From positions 4,896,799 through 4,960,798 of the forward strand of contig NZ_KB905370.1 in the NCBI RefSeq assembly GCF_000378985.1: a stretch of 64,000 nucleotides of DNA. The letters run 5' to 3'. The notes under the pieces were generated by a model. That model searched no databases and had not been told where the DNA came from. It worked only from the letters and a program-made list of their open reading frames with translations. The DNA comes from Ensifer sp. BR816. Lineage in GTDB: Bacteria; Pseudomonadota; Alphaproteobacteria; Rhizobiales; Rhizobiaceae. Shown in pieces: positions 18,636-30,352 of the stretch. The position numbers and the translations under genes were made by a program. Position 1 is the first letter of the stretch. Each line of letters opens with the position of its first letter.

Positions 18636-19724
18636 TTACACGGGTTTGAACGCGTGCGGTATAGCCTGGGTGATTGCTTTTTTCATGACGGTCGGCAGCG
18701 CCTGCGCCTTGAGTGACGCGATCGGCTCCCACCAGCCCTCGCCGCCCGCCACCGCGTTCGCGACCTTGGCGCGGTAGACCGAAAGGCGAAGCTCGAAATG
18801 CGTGAAGACATGGGTGACCGTGCCGCAGGATTCCCAGCCAGCCGCGAAGGGCTGCGCTTCGATCGATGTCTCGCCGTCGCGCCGCGCCGTCCAATCGGTG
18901 CCGGGCACCTCCGTCATGCCGCCAAGGAGGCCCGTCTCGGCGCGCTTGCGCAGATAGACGGCGTTGGAATTGTCGATGGCGACGAAGGCGGCGCCGAGGC
19001 GCAGCGGTCTTTCCTTCTTCGCCGCCTTGCGCGGGAATGTCTCGGGATCGGCGACAGTCAGCGCCCGACAGCCGGAGCGGAAAGGACAGAGGGAGCAGGC
19101 CGGCCGCTTTGGCGTGCAGATCGTGGCGCCGAGGTCCATCATCGCCTGCGCGAAATCGCCGGGCCGGTCGGAGGGCGTCAATTCCGAGACGAGCCGGCGC
19201 ATCTCCGGCTTGGCGGCGGGCAGCGGCGTTTCGATGGCGTAAAGACGGGAAATCACCCGTTCGACATTGCCGTCGAGCACGGCGCTCTGTCGATTGAAGG
19301 CGATCGCCGCGATCGCGGCGGCCGTATAGTCGCCGATGCCGGGAAGCGCCTTCAGTCCTTCCTCCGTATCCGGAAAGCGGCCGCCGTGTTCGTAGGCCAC
19401 CGCTTGGGCGCATTTCTTCAGGTTGCGCGCCCGGGCATAGTAGCCTAGCCCCGCCCAGGCCTTCATCACCTCCTCGGTCTCGGCGGCAGCGAGATCCTCG
19501 ACCTTCGGCCACAGCGTCAGGAACTTGTCGAAATAGGCCTTGACCGCCTGGACGGTGGTCTGCTGCAGCATGACTTCGGAGAGCCAGATGCGGTAGGGAT
19601 CGGCAATCGCGCCGCGCGCCGCCATCGGCGGCGAGACCCGCCACGGCAAGTCGCGATGGTGGCGATCGTACCAGTCGAAGAGAAGGGGAGCGGCGTCGGT
19701 CGCCCTCATGGTGTTCAGCGTCAT
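18636..19724 (-). CDS. mutY: A/G-specific adenine DNA glycosylase
   Basis: Base-excision repair enzyme removing adenine mispaired with 8-oxoguanine. The 362-residue protein has SEVMLQQTTV (catalytic glutamate), the helix-hairpin-helix LPGIGDYTAAAIAAIAF, VLDGNVERVISR with the catalytic aspartate, and the iron-sulfur loop C-x6-C-x2-C-x5-C in CTPKRPACSLCPFRSGC. The C-terminal NUDIX-like domain for 8-oxoG recognition follows (about 230-360). M6 (MRATDAAP) is a possible later start. Divergent from the DUF721 gene over 90 bases. Confidence 0.96.
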   Translation of the reverse strand: MTLNTMRATDAAPLLFDWYDRHHRDLPWRVSPPMAARGAIADPYRIWLSEVMLQQTTVQAVKAYFDKFLTLWPKVEDLAAAETEEVMKAWAGLGYYARARNLKKCAQAVAYEHGGRFPDTEEGLKALPGIGDYTAAAIAAIAFNRQSAVLDGNVERVISRLYAIETPLPAAKPEMRRLVSELTPSDRPGDFAQAMMDLGATICTPKRPACSLCPFRSGCRALTVADPETFPRKAAKKERPLRLGAAFVAIDNSNAVYLRKRAETGLLGGMTEVPGTDWTARRDGETSIEAQPFAAGWESCGTVTHVFTHFELRLSVYRAKVANAVAGGEGWWEPIASLKAQALPTVMKKAITQAIPHAFKPV

Positions 19725-19814
19725 TTGCCGGGGAGTCCTTTTCCAGCCTATACTTGGCCGACGCCCGCCCGAGCTTCAAGGCTCGATCGAAGTTGCGAAC
19801 AGAAAGTCGTTCCG

Positions 19815-20321
19815 GTGAGTGAAGCGAAGTCCCGCAAGGGCGTTGTGCAGATCAGCGAGGTTGCGAACGGGCTGATCGATCCGGTGCTGGCCAAGCGCGC
19901 CGGCATCAACACGATGCTGCTCGGCTCCTGGGACGAGATTGCCGGATCGGATTTTGCCGATTGCACGCGGCCGGAAAAGATCGCCTGGCCGCGCCGCGCC
20001 TCGGAGATCGGCAGCGATGGCGGCTACCAGCCCGGCGTGCTGACGGTTGCCTGCGAAGGCGCGAGGGCGCTTTTCCTGACCCATGCCCAGGGCGAACTGA
20101 TCCAGCGCATCAATGGTTTCTTCGGCTTCCATGCGATCGGCCAGCTGCGGATCGTCCAAAAGCCTGTCGCACCGCCGCCCAAGCCGTACCGGCGGCCGCG
20201 GCCCCTGACCGGCGAACCGGCGCGTCGGCTCGACACCATGGTCGCAGGCATCGAAAGCGAGGCGCTCAAGGCCGCACTGAAGCGGCTCGGCACGGCGGTC
20301 CTGTCTCAGCGCCGCAAGTAG
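19815..20321 (+). CDS. DUF721 domain protein (DciA-like)
   Basis: A 168-residue protein of the DUF721 family, related to DciA, the ancestral DnaB helicase loader of many bacteria. The N-terminal half holds the typical VLAKRAGINTMLLGSWDEIAGSD and TRPEKIAWPRR segments and then LTVACEGARALFLTHAQGELIQRIN, the KH-like core. The C-terminal tail is basic and proline-rich and probably disordered. GTG at 19815 is the likely start, since the upstream in-frame residues overlap the mutY promoter. Whether it loads helicase here is inference from the family. Confidence 0.85.
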   Translation: MSEAKSRKGVVQISEVANGLIDPVLAKRAGINTMLLGSWDEIAGSDFADCTRPEKIAWPRRASEIGSDGGYQPGVLTVACEGARALFLTHAQGELIQRINGFFGFHAIGQLRIVQKPVAPPPKPYRRPRPLTGEPARRLDTMVAGIESEALKAALKRLGTAVLSQRRK

Positions 20322-20442
20322 TTCACCATCAAGGGGTCACAATTCTTTGAATTCAGTTGAAACACTGCCCCTTGTCGCCTTGCACTGAGCAAGTTATCGA
20401 AATCGCACTTCAATTTCCCCTCATAGAACACGGGTCCTGTCC

Positions 20443-21252
20443 ATGTCCGCTTCCGAAACGAGCCTTCCGAAACGCCTGCTGAGCGGCGTCGCCATCGCGG
20501 CGATCGCCCTGGTGCTTGCAGCCTGCAGTGATGAGCAGAAGGAGGCGGCTTCTAAGGCGCCGGCCGAAACGTCGGCGAGCGCGGATGCAACGACCACCGC
20601 TTCGACGTCCGCTACGCCTGCCGCCAGCCCGGCGAAGCCCGCCGGCACCGAGGTCGCGCAGGAATCCACCCCGGCTGCCAAGGCCGAACTGCCGCAGGCG
20701 GAAGGCAGCATCGACGTGACGAAGCTGATGGAGCCCGGCGCGCTGCCGGAAATGGCGCTCGGCGAAGCCAATGCGCCGGTGACGATCGTCGAATACATGT
20801 CGATGACCTGCCCGCATTGCGCCAACTTCCACAACGAGACCTTCGACGCCATCAAGGCAAAATATGTCGACAGCGGCAAGGTGCGCTTCATCGTGCGCGA
20901 GTTCCCGTTCGACCCGCGCGCCGCGGCCGCCTTCATGCTGGCGCGCTGCGCACCGGAAGGCCAGTATTTCCCGATGATCTCCATGCTGTTCAAGCAGCAG
21001 GAACAGTGGGCGGCCGCGGAAAACGGTCGCGATGCGCTGCTGCAAATGTCGAAACTCGCCGGTTTTACACAGGAGAGCTTCGAGGCCTGCTTGACGAACC
21101 AAAAACTTCTGGATGATGTGAACGCAGTCATGCAGCGCGGCGCCAAGGAGTTCGGGGTGAAATCGACGCCGACCTTTTTCGTGAATGGCGAGCATTATTC
21201 GGGGGACATGTCGGTTGACGTTCTGTCGGCCCTCATCGACAGCAAGCTCTGA
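20443..21252 (+). CDS. DsbA-family thiol:disulfide oxidoreductase, predicted lipoprotein
   Basis: A 269-residue envelope protein. The signal sequence ends in LAAC with lipidated C28, followed by a 60-residue Ala/Thr/Pro/Glu linker. The thioredoxin-fold domain (about 90-265) carries the active site C123-P-H-C126 in MTCPHCANFH and the cis-proline region KSTPTFFVNG, typical of DsbA/BdbD-like oxidoreductases (Thioredoxin_4). It should introduce or shuffle disulfides in periplasmic proteins. A strong terminator follows. Confidence 0.94.
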   Translation: MSASETSLPKRLLSGVAIAAIALVLAACSDEQKEAASKAPAETSASADATTTASTSATPAASPAKPAGTEVAQESTPAAKAELPQAEGSIDVTKLMEPGALPEMALGEANAPVTIVEYMSMTCPHCANFHNETFDAIKAKYVDSGKVRFIVREFPFDPRAAAAFMLARCAPEGQYFPMISMLFKQQEQWAAAENGRDALLQMSKLAGFTQESFEACLTNQKLLDDVNAVMQRGAKEFGVKSTPTFFVNGEHYSGDMSVDVLSALIDSKL

Positions 21253-21271
21253 TCCTTCGCCTTTCCTGACA

Positions 21272-21305
21272 ACGGGCGACGGCCGCGGCCGTGCGCCCGT
21301 TTTTT
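21272..21305 (+). terminator. Rho-independent terminator after the DsbA-like gene
   Basis: Stem ACGGGCG/CGCCCGT (21272-21278, 21294-21300) with an inner ACGGCC/GGCCGT stem, followed directly by TTTTT. Textbook form, 20 bases past the stop codon. Confidence 0.92.
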
Positions 21306-21332
21306 ATGTTCGGGAACCCGTGAGGTTTGGCC

Positions 21333-21704
21333 ATGCCTCACACTGACGTTCCGCCGAAAACTCGCTCCAATGCTCGCCGCATGCGCAGCGTGATGACGGA
21401 TGCCGAGGTGAAACTCTGGAACGAGTTGCGCGCGCATCGGCTGATGGGCCTCGGCTTTCGCCGGCAGGTTCCGGTCACGGGTTATATCGTCGATTTCGCT
21501 TGCCCCGCACATCGACTTATCGTGGAAGTCGACGGCTCGCAGCATGCGAGATCGGACGATGCCGATTACGATCGGCACCGTACGCTTCGCCTGGAGACTG
21601 CGGGCTGGACCGTCTTGCGTTTCTGGAATGACGACGTGCTGCGCGACATCGACAATGTGTGCGAGCACATCGTTCGGGTTATCGGGAAGGGGACATTCGC
21701 GTGA
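21333..21704 (+). CDS. DUF559 endonuclease-like protein
   Basis: A 123-residue protein of DUF559, a branch of the very-short-patch-repair/PD-(D/E)xK nuclease fold. The core is visible: ARRMRSVMTDAEVKLWNELRAHRL, GFRRQVPVTGYIVDFACPAHRLIVEVDGSQH with the candidate metal-binding D and E-V-D, and RLETAGWTVLRFWNDDVL. The ATG at 21333 follows GTGAGG. The gene stands alone between a terminator and a palindromic repeat element that begins 17 bases after its stop. Function is not known; a DNA-nicking role is inferred from the fold. Confidence 0.88.
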   Translation: MPHTDVPPKTRSNARRMRSVMTDAEVKLWNELRAHRLMGLGFRRQVPVTGYIVDFACPAHRLIVEVDGSQHARSDDADYDRHRTLRLETAGWTVLRFWNDDVLRDIDNVCEHIVRVIGKGTFA

Positions 21705-21720
21705 TGCGCTCGTGGCTAAC

Positions 21721-21916
21721 CCCCCTCTGCCCTGCCGGGCATCTCCCCCGCAAGGGGGGAGATCGGCAAGTGGCGATGTCCCGCTCGACCAAATACCTGT
21801 CGCACGGGTCATTCTTAGTGGGGCTTTCGGCACATTCGGCTTTGATGTCGCGGAAGCCCATGCGTCTAGCCGATCTCCCCCCTTGCGGGGGAGATGCCCG
21901 GCAGGGCAGAGGGGGG
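21721..21916. repeat. Palindromic intergenic element, copy 1 (perfect 47-bp inverted arms)
   Basis: Left arm 21721-21767 and right arm 21869-21915 are exact reverse complements over 47 bp, flanking a 101-bp core. Each arm is itself a hairpin around ATCTCCCCCGC/GGGGGGAGAT, preceded by CTGCCCTGCCGGGC. The arms resemble the RIME-type intergenic repeats common in rhizobia. The element lies between the DUF559 gene and smc, ending 45 bases before the smc start. No transposase or target duplication is seen. A second, diverged copy lies at 37902-38103 in opposite orientation. Confidence 0.9.
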
Positions 21917-21960
21917 TGCAGCGCGGTCGCCGCACATCGCAGAGGGGGGAATTGCGCCCC

Positions 21961-24900
21961 ATGAAATTCAACAAGCTCCGCCTGCTCGGCTTCAAGTCCT
22001 TTGTCGAACCGACGGAATTCATCATCGAGCGTGGGCTGACCGGCGTCGTCGGCCCGAACGGCTGCGGCAAGTCTAACCTCGTCGAGGCGCTGCGCTGGGT
22101 GATGGGCGAGAATTCCTACAAGAACATGCGCGCCTCCGGCATGGACGACGTGATCTTTTCGGGGTCGGGGAACCGGCCGGCGCGCAATACCGCCGAGGTC
22201 GGGCTCTATCTCGACAATGGCGACCGCACGGCGCCCGCCGCTTTCAACGACAGCGACGAGATCCAGGTGACACGCCGGATCGAACGCGAGCAGGGTTCGG
22301 TCTACCGGATCAACGGCAAGGAGGCGCGGGCCAAGGACGTCCAATTGCTCTTCGCCGACGCCTCGACCGGCGCCCGGTCGCCGTCGATGGTGGGGCAGGG
22401 GCGGATCGGCGAGCTGATCGCCGCAAAGCCCCAGGCGCGCCGGCAATTGCTCGAAGAGGCAGCCGGCATTTCCGGTCTGCATTCACGCCGGCATGAGGCC
22501 GAGCTGCGGCTGAAGGCGGCGGAGACCAATCTCGAGCGGCTCGACGACGTCACCTCGCAGCTCGAGAGCCAGATCGAAAGCCTTAAACGCCAGTCGCGCC
22601 AGGCCAACCGTTTCAAGATGCTGTCGGCGGAAATCCGCAGGCACGAGGCGATCCTGCTCCACATCCGCTGGGTGCAGGCGAAGGAGGCCGAAGCCGAGGC
22701 GACCAGCCAGTTGAACCAGATCACCGCGCTCGTCGCCGAAAAGGCGCAGGCGCAGATGGAGGCGGCCAAGCAGCAGGCAATCGCGAGCCTCAAGCTGCCG
22801 GAACTACGCGAGAACGAGGCGAAACTTGCGGCGGCGCTGCAGCGCCTGCAGATCGCCCGGGCGCAGCTCGAAGAGGATGCAGGGCGCATCCTGCGCCGCC
22901 GCGACGAATTGCAGCGGCGGCTCTCGCAGCTTGCCGAGGATATTGCCCGCGAGGAGCGGCTCGTTGCCGACAATGCCGGCATTCTCGCCCGCCTCGACCA
23001 GGAGGAAGAGGAACTGCGCGACGTACTTGCCGAGGCGGACGACCGTGCGGCGGAGGCGCGCGAAAGGTTGGAGGAAGCCAACGAAAGGCTTTCCGGCAGC
23101 GAAGCCGATCTCGCCCGGCTGACCGCTGAGCGGGCCGAAGCGCAAGCCGCGCGCAACCAGCTCGACAGGACACTGCGGGATCTTTCCGATCGGCAGGCAC
23201 GCCTTGCCCGCCAGCTCTCCGATCAGGCGCGCGACCTCGAAGGCCTTGACCGCCAGATGGCGGCGCTTCCGGACCCGCACGAGAAGCAGGGACAGGTAGA
23301 GGCGGCGGAAGCGTCGCTGGAGGAGGCCGAGGCGGTCGTCGCCGCCGTGGAGGAAAGCCTTGCCGAAGCCCGAGCCGAAGAAGCGGCGGCCCGCCCGCCG
23401 GTCGATCAGGCGCGCGCGCGGCTGAACGGCATCGAGACCGAGGCCCGTACGATCCGGCGGATGCTGGAGGCCTCGGGCACCAGCACCTATCCGGCAGTCG
23501 TCGAGGACATGAAGGTCGAGCGCGGCTTCGAGACGGCGCTCGGCGCCGCATTGGGCGACGACCTCGATTCGCCCCTGGAGCAGGCGGCCGCCGCCCACTG
23601 GCGCATGCCCGGTAACCACACGGACGACCCTGCCTTGCCCGGTGGCGCCCTGCCGCTAAGCGATTACGTCAGTGCCCCGGAGGCACTGGGCCGCACACTG
23701 CGCCAGATCGGCATCGTCGCAAGCGAAGCGGAGGCGGAGAGCCTGCTGCCGCTCTTGAGCACCGGCCAGCGGCTGGTGACGAAGGAGGGTGCTGTCTGGC
23801 GCTGGGATGGCCACGTCACGGGATCGGAGGCGCCGAGCACCGCTGCCTTGAGGCTCGCCCAGAAGAATCGCCTTTCCGAGCTCGAGGCGGAAGCCGAGGA
23901 TGCCGGCGAGGCCCTGCGTCAGGCGGAGGAGAATCTCGCCGCCACCGCCGCGCGCATCCGCTCCGAGGACGAGCGGCTGCGGCTTTCGCGCGATTCCCAG
24001 CGGATGATTTCCCGGCAGCTCGCAGAGGCGCGCGACGCGCTTGCCGCGGCCGAACGTGCTTCGGGCGACCTTGCGCGCCGCCGCGCCGTGCTCGCCGAGA
24101 CGAAGCTTCAGCTCGAGGGCCAGGTCGAAGAAGCGGCCGAGCAGATCGAGGCCGCGAACGATGCGCTTGCCGAGGCGCCTGACCTCTCGGAACTGGAACT
24201 GCGGCTGCGCAGCCGGACGGCGGATGTTGCCACGGACCGGGCCTCAGTCGCTGAAGCGCGAGCGGCGCATGATGGCCTCGCGCGCGAAAACGAGGCGCGG
24301 CTGCGCCGGCTGACGGCGATTGCCGCGGAGCGCGAGACCTGGCGAGCACGTGCGGCGAGCGCCGAAGAGCATATCGCGACGCTTCGCGATCGCGAGGCCG
24401 AGGCCCGCGAGGAGGTCGAGGAACTTGTCGATGCGCCCGACGAGTTCGACGACAAGCGCCGCGCCTTGATGAACGAGTTGCAGAAGGCGGAGGCCGCGCG
24501 CCGGCAGGCAGCCGACATCCTCGCCGAGGCGGAGACCCGCCAGCGTGACGCCGATCGCCTCGCGGCGACCGCGCTTTCGGAACTTGCCGAAGCGCGCGAA
24601 AAGCGCGGCCGGGCCGAGGAGCGGCTCGTCTCGGCCCGCGAGCGTCGCGTCGAGATCGAGGCGCGCATTCTGGAGGCGTTGTCCTGCGCGCCGCACGAGG
24701 CGATGCGCCTGACGGGACTGGCCGTCGACGCGGCGCTGCCGGACATACGCGCCGTCGAACGCGAGCTCGAGCGGCTGAAGATCGAACGTGAACGGCTTGG
24801 CGCCGTCAACCTGCGCGCCGACGAGGAACAAAAGGAACTCTCCGAACGGCTCGCGGCACTCCTTAGGGAGCGTGACGATGTCATCGAGGCGATCCGCAAG

Positions 24901-25422
24901 TTGAGGAGCGCCATCCAGAACCTCAACCGCGAGGGACGCGAACGGCTGATTGCCGCCTTCGACGTGGTCAATGTCCAATTCCAGCGGCTCTTCACCCATC
25001 TCTTCGGCGGCGGCACCGCCGAGCTGCAATTGATCGAGAGCGACGATCCGCTGGAGGCCGGCCTCGAAATCCTCGCCCGTCCGCCGGGCAAGAAGCCGCA
25101 GACGATGACGCTGCTTTCCGGCGGCGAGCAGGCGCTGACGGCGATGGCGCTGATCTTCGCCGTCTTCCTCACCAACCCGGCGCCGATCTGCGTGCTCGAC
25201 GAAGTCGACGCCCCTCTCGACGACCACAATGTCGAGCGCTACTGCAACCTGATGGATGAAATGGCCGCATCGACCGAGACGCGCTTCATCATCATCACCC
25301 ACAACCCGATCACCATGGCCCGCATGAATAGGCTGTTCGGCGTCACCATGGCCGAACAGGGCGTTTCGCAGCTTGTTTCCGTCGATCTGCAGACGGCCGA
25401 GCGCTTGCGCGAAGCGGTTTGA
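21961..25422 (+). CDS. smc: Chromosome segregation protein SMC
   Basis: Condensin ATPase of 1153 residues that organises and segregates the chromosome. Walker A is GPNGCGKSN (31-39), followed by two long coiled coils separated by a hinge (about 500-640), and the C-terminal head with the signature LLSGGEQALTAMAL (about 1050-1063) and Walker B ICVLDEVDAPLDD (about 1076-1088). The ATG at 21961 begins the conserved MKFNKLRLLGFKSF and follows a GAGGGGGG purine tract; the open frame continues upstream only because the repeat element and DUF559 gene lack stops in that frame. Kleisin partners ScpA/ScpB are not in the window. Confidence 0.97.
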   Translation: MKFNKLRLLGFKSFVEPTEFIIERGLTGVVGPNGCGKSNLVEALRWVMGENSYKNMRASGMDDVIFSGSGNRPARNTAEVGLYLDNGDRTAPAAFNDSDEIQVTRRIEREQGSVYRINGKEARAKDVQLLFADASTGARSPSMVGQGRIGELIAAKPQARRQLLEEAAGISGLHSRRHEAELRLKAAETNLERLDDVTSQLESQIESLKRQSRQANRFKMLSAEIRRHEAILLHIRWVQAKEAEAEATSQLNQITALVAEKAQAQMEAAKQQAIASLKLPELRENEAKLAAALQRLQIARAQLEEDAGRILRRRDELQRRLSQLAEDIAREERLVADNAGILARLDQEEEELRDVLAEADDRAAEARERLEEANERLSGSEADLARLTAERAEAQAARNQLDRTLRDLSDRQARLARQLSDQARDLEGLDRQMAALPDPHEKQGQVEAAEASLEEAEAVVAAVEESLAEARAEEAAARPPVDQARARLNGIETEARTIRRMLEASGTSTYPAVVEDMKVERGFETALGAALGDDLDSPLEQAAAAHWRMPGNHTDDPALPGGALPLSDYVSAPEALGRTLRQIGIVASEAEAESLLPLLSTGQRLVTKEGAVWRWDGHVTGSEAPSTAALRLAQKNRLSELEAEAEDAGEALRQAEENLAATAARIRSEDERLRLSRDSQRMISRQLAEARDALAAAERASGDLARRRAVLAETKLQLEGQVEEAAEQIEAANDALAEAPDLSELELRLRSRTADVATDRASVAEARAAHDGLARENEARLRRLTAIAAERETWRARAASAEEHIATLRDREAEAREEVEELVDAPDEFDDKRRALMNELQKAEAARRQAADILAEAETRQRDADRLAATALSELAEAREKRGRAEERLVSARERRVEIEARILEALSCAPHEAMRLTGLAVDAALPDIRAVERELERLKIERERLGAVNLRADEEQKELSERLAALLRERDDVIEAIRKLRSAIQNLNREGRERLIAAFDVVNVQFQRLFTHLFGGGTAELQLIESDDPLEAGLEILARPPGKKPQTMTLLSGGEQALTAMALIFAVFLTNPAPICVLDEVDAPLDDHNVERYCNLMDEMAASTETRFIIITHNPITMARMNRLFGVTMAEQGVSQLVSVDLQTAERLREAV

Positions 25423-25464
25423 ACGGCTGCCGCGTTTTGAAGTTCGGACATGCGGCGACGGCCG

Positions 25465-25481
25465 GTGCATTTTTGATGCAC
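25465..25481. promoter_or_regulatory. Palindrome upstream of ppdK
   Basis: GTGCAT-TTTTG-ATGCAC is a 17-bp palindrome about 90 bases before the ppdK start. The motif GTGCATTTT recurs at 25503-25511. It may be an operator or a weak smc terminator; no regulator is known to me for this sequence. Confidence 0.35.
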
Positions 25482-25569
25482 TGCAGCAAAAATCTTCGCC
25501 GAGTGCATTTTCAGCCTGAAACATATACTGTAGATCGTCATTGAAACTGTTTCTGGGTGGAGAACAGGC

Positions 25570-28260
<2,691 letters not shown>

Positions 28261-28279
28261 AGGCTTGCCTCAATCCGGG

Positions 28280-28528
28280 TCAATACCAATAGTACGGCCT
28301 GCGCATCACGAAGTCGTTGTCGTAGCGGAAGGCCCGCGACTCGGCGCGACGGTCGAGTTCAATGCGTTGCAGGCAGGTGGCAAACGCATCCGTGCCGCGG
28401 CGGAAGCCGTAGGAGGCGCAGGTCGTTTCGTCTCTTGCGCGCCGCTCCTGCGCGGTCATCGTCTGGCACCCGGCAAGCACTAAACCTAGAGCGGCGAGTG
28501 TCAGCAGTCTCGTAGTCATCATGGCCAT
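28280..28528 (-). CDS. Small predicted lipoprotein
   Basis: An 82-residue protein with a signal peptide and lipobox LVLAGC (C near 21), then a short mature domain with two cysteines (TTCASYGF and ATCLQRIE) and an aromatic end RRPYYWY. This TCASYGFxxGTxxFxxCLQ pattern is recurrent in small rhizobial outer-membrane lipoproteins. The ATG at 28528 follows GGAGG with five-base spacing. Its end lies 19 bases from the convergent ppdK stop. Function unknown. Confidence 0.82.
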   Translation of the reverse strand: MAMMTTRLLTLAALGLVLAGCQTMTAQERRARDETTCASYGFRRGTDAFATCLQRIELDRRAESRAFRYDNDFVMRRPYYWY

Positions 28529-28742
28529 TCATGCCTCCTGATCGGCGCTCGCTTGCGGACAGGGATCGGCGGCGCGGCGGTTCGTCCTCGGCGCAGCGAA
28601 ATTGCAGGCGGGGAGGGACACATAAGTATAGGTCAGCAGATGCGATTCAACGGAAACAAGAATAGCATGCGTCCGCTGCACGATGGCCATCACAGCTCTG
28701 TGCGTCTTGTCAGACGCACCCATGGAAATATGCAGTAGAGAT

Positions 28743-29132
28743 TCAGATCCGCTCAAGCACGCCCACGAAGGATTCGGCGAAGCTGGTGAGGCCGGCGGTG
28801 CGGTCGCCCGGCTGCTCGACGCGGATCGTGCTTCCATCTTCGTCGAGGCAGACGAAAAGAATTGTCGGCGTCGCGCCGTCGGTCTGGCCATGGCGAAGGA
28901 CGGCAATAGTGAGGCAATCATCGACGAGGCCGGAGGCAGGCAGGACGAAAAGGAACTCGCCGCCGATATCGTCGGCCACCGTGCGGACGAAAGACGAGAA
29001 ATCGTCCTTGTTACCGGAAAAGCGGTCAAGGGAGAGTTCAAGTTCGAGCAACGCCATGGGAAGGGCAGTATCTGCGCCGGAAGGCGGCGGGGTCGCGACG
29101 GTGCTTTCCGAACGTGTCTCCGATGCGGTCAT
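28743..29132 (-). CDS. Hypothetical protein
   Basis: A 129-residue soluble reading frame with a Ser/Thr/Pro-rich N-terminus and an alternating strand-helix body (LLELELSLDRFSG, VADDIGGEFLFVLPA, ILFVCLDEDGS, SFAESFVGVLERI). No signal peptide or membrane segment. Base composition by codon position looks coding and it starts downstream of a purine-rich GGAGAGA. I do not recognise a family. The 214 bases after it, up to the small lipoprotein gene, show no convincing gene. Confidence 0.55.
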   Translation of the reverse strand: MTASETRSESTVATPPPSGADTALPMALLELELSLDRFSGNKDDFSSFVRTVADDIGGEFLFVLPASGLVDDCLTIAVLRHGQTDGATPTILFVCLDEDGSTIRVEQPGDRTAGLTSFAESFVGVLERI

Positions 29133-29381
29133 GATCTCTCTCCGTCTTTTGCCGCGCCTGAAGTCCCCAAGGCGCCGTCGGTACCCTTGAAGTCGGTACC
29201 CGGTCGAATATTGAACTGAAATAACTCGTTAACGAGAATGGCGAATTTGCGGCAGAAGTACAACTGCTGCGCTCATAGATTTTCGGACGAATTCAGTGCG
29301 TGCGAAGCCCGGTGGTTCCCACCGAAACGGCCATGGTCTAAGAAGACGAGGTCTGTTCGCCGCGGGGATTGATTCCGTTTC

Positions 29382-30290
29382 ATGATGGTCCGGTACGAGC
29401 GTCCCTATTCCTATGCCGCCCACTGGGCACGAAGGTTCGCCCGCATCGGCTTCCTGATCTTCGTGCTGTCGCTCGCCGCGCACCGCTTCGGCCCCCTGAC
29501 GACCCCGCATTTTCTGGCGCTCGCCGGTTTCGCCGTTGCCTTCGCCCTGATCGCAGTCCTGCTTGCGGCCGTCGGCCTGACGCGCCTCTGGCGGGTGGCG
29601 GCAATCGGCGGTACCGCCTCCGTCTCGGCGCTCTTCTACGCGGCGCTTCCGCTCGGCTTCTTCGGCTACGGGGTGGTGCAATATCTGACGCGACCGGCGA
29701 TCTACGATGTCAGTACCGATTCGGTGACGCCGCCGCCCTGGATCAGGACGCCGGTCGCCGAGGAGAGCTGGATCAAGCGCCGACCGATCGTGACGCCTGA
29801 GGATCGCGAAGCCCAGATCGTCGCCTATCCGGGGCTCACGGGGCGGCGCTACGACGGCGCCCTCGACCGTGTGTTCCAGGGCGTTCGCAAGGTCGTCGAA
29901 GAGACGCGAATCGGCACGACTGCGGAACTCGGCGTCGAGAATGCCCGCGCCGATCTCGAGGATCTCGCCGTTGGCCGGGGCTCAGGGGCGGACACGAACG
30001 GGGAGCCGGAGGCCATTCCCGTTCCGGCGACACGCCCGGCGCCCGATATCGATGGCGTAATATCCGGGCGGCAAGCCACTGATATCGTGCTGCAGGGCGA
30101 ATGGCGCACGCTGATCGTCGGCTTCCGCTTCGACGTACTGATCCGGCTTCGCGAGGAGGCGGAGACGACGCTGGTCGACCTGCGCGTCGCCTCACGCTAC
30201 GGCCAACACGATCTCGGCCTCGGCGCCAAGTTCGCGGAAGAGTTCCTGCGCGCGCTCGACGCGGAGCTTCTGGGGATTGCGGGCGATTAA
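29382..30290 (+). CDS. DUF1499 domain membrane protein
   Basis: A 302-residue inner-membrane protein with three predicted helices in the first 110 residues (about 20-38, 43-66, 72-100) and a C-terminal cytoplasmic or periplasmic DUF1499 domain (about 130-300) including GRRYDGALDRVFQGVRKVVEE and VDLRVASRYGQHDLG. A Pro-rich linker around 195-215 interrupts the domain. Function unknown. ATG codons at 29382 and 29385 are both possible. A strong palindrome begins directly after its stop. Confidence 0.85.
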   Translation: MMVRYERPYSYAAHWARRFARIGFLIFVLSLAAHRFGPLTTPHFLALAGFAVAFALIAVLLAAVGLTRLWRVAAIGGTASVSALFYAALPLGFFGYGVVQYLTRPAIYDVSTDSVTPPPWIRTPVAEESWIKRRPIVTPEDREAQIVAYPGLTGRRYDGALDRVFQGVRKVVEETRIGTTAELGVENARADLEDLAVGRGSGADTNGEPEAIPVPATRPAPDIDGVISGRQATDIVLQGEWRTLIVGFRFDVLIRLREEAETTLVDLRVASRYGQHDLGLGAKFAEEFLRALDAELLGIAGD

Positions 30291-30340
30291 CGCATGGTGC
30301 TTTCCGAAAATCGGAATCGATTTTCGGAAAGCACCATGCG
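30291..30340. repeat. Perfect palindromic repeat between convergent genes
   Basis: 23-bp perfect arms (30291-30313 and 30318-30340) with loop GAAT; the arm contains GGTGCTTTCCGAAAATCG. It starts immediately after the DUF1499 stop. This type of palindrome is dispersed in Sinorhizobium genomes, to my knowledge, and could also act as a transcription or decay barrier. Confidence 0.85.
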
Positions 30341-30352
30341 TAGGTTCAAAGT

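Noticed and set aside
18586..19779. Extension of the HAD frame upstream of 18585
   Set aside because: It reads through mutY in another frame; the HAD motif I starts at the ATG at 18585.
21544..21960. Upstream extension of the smc frame
   Set aside because: Runs through the DUF559 gene and the repeat element; SMC homology starts exactly at the ATG at 21961, which has its own ribosome site.
28529..28742. Possible 60-codon frame between two minus-strand genes
   Set aside because: No ribosome site, cysteine- and alanine-rich chance composition, and the frame is continuous only as a shadow of the upstream hypothetical gene.
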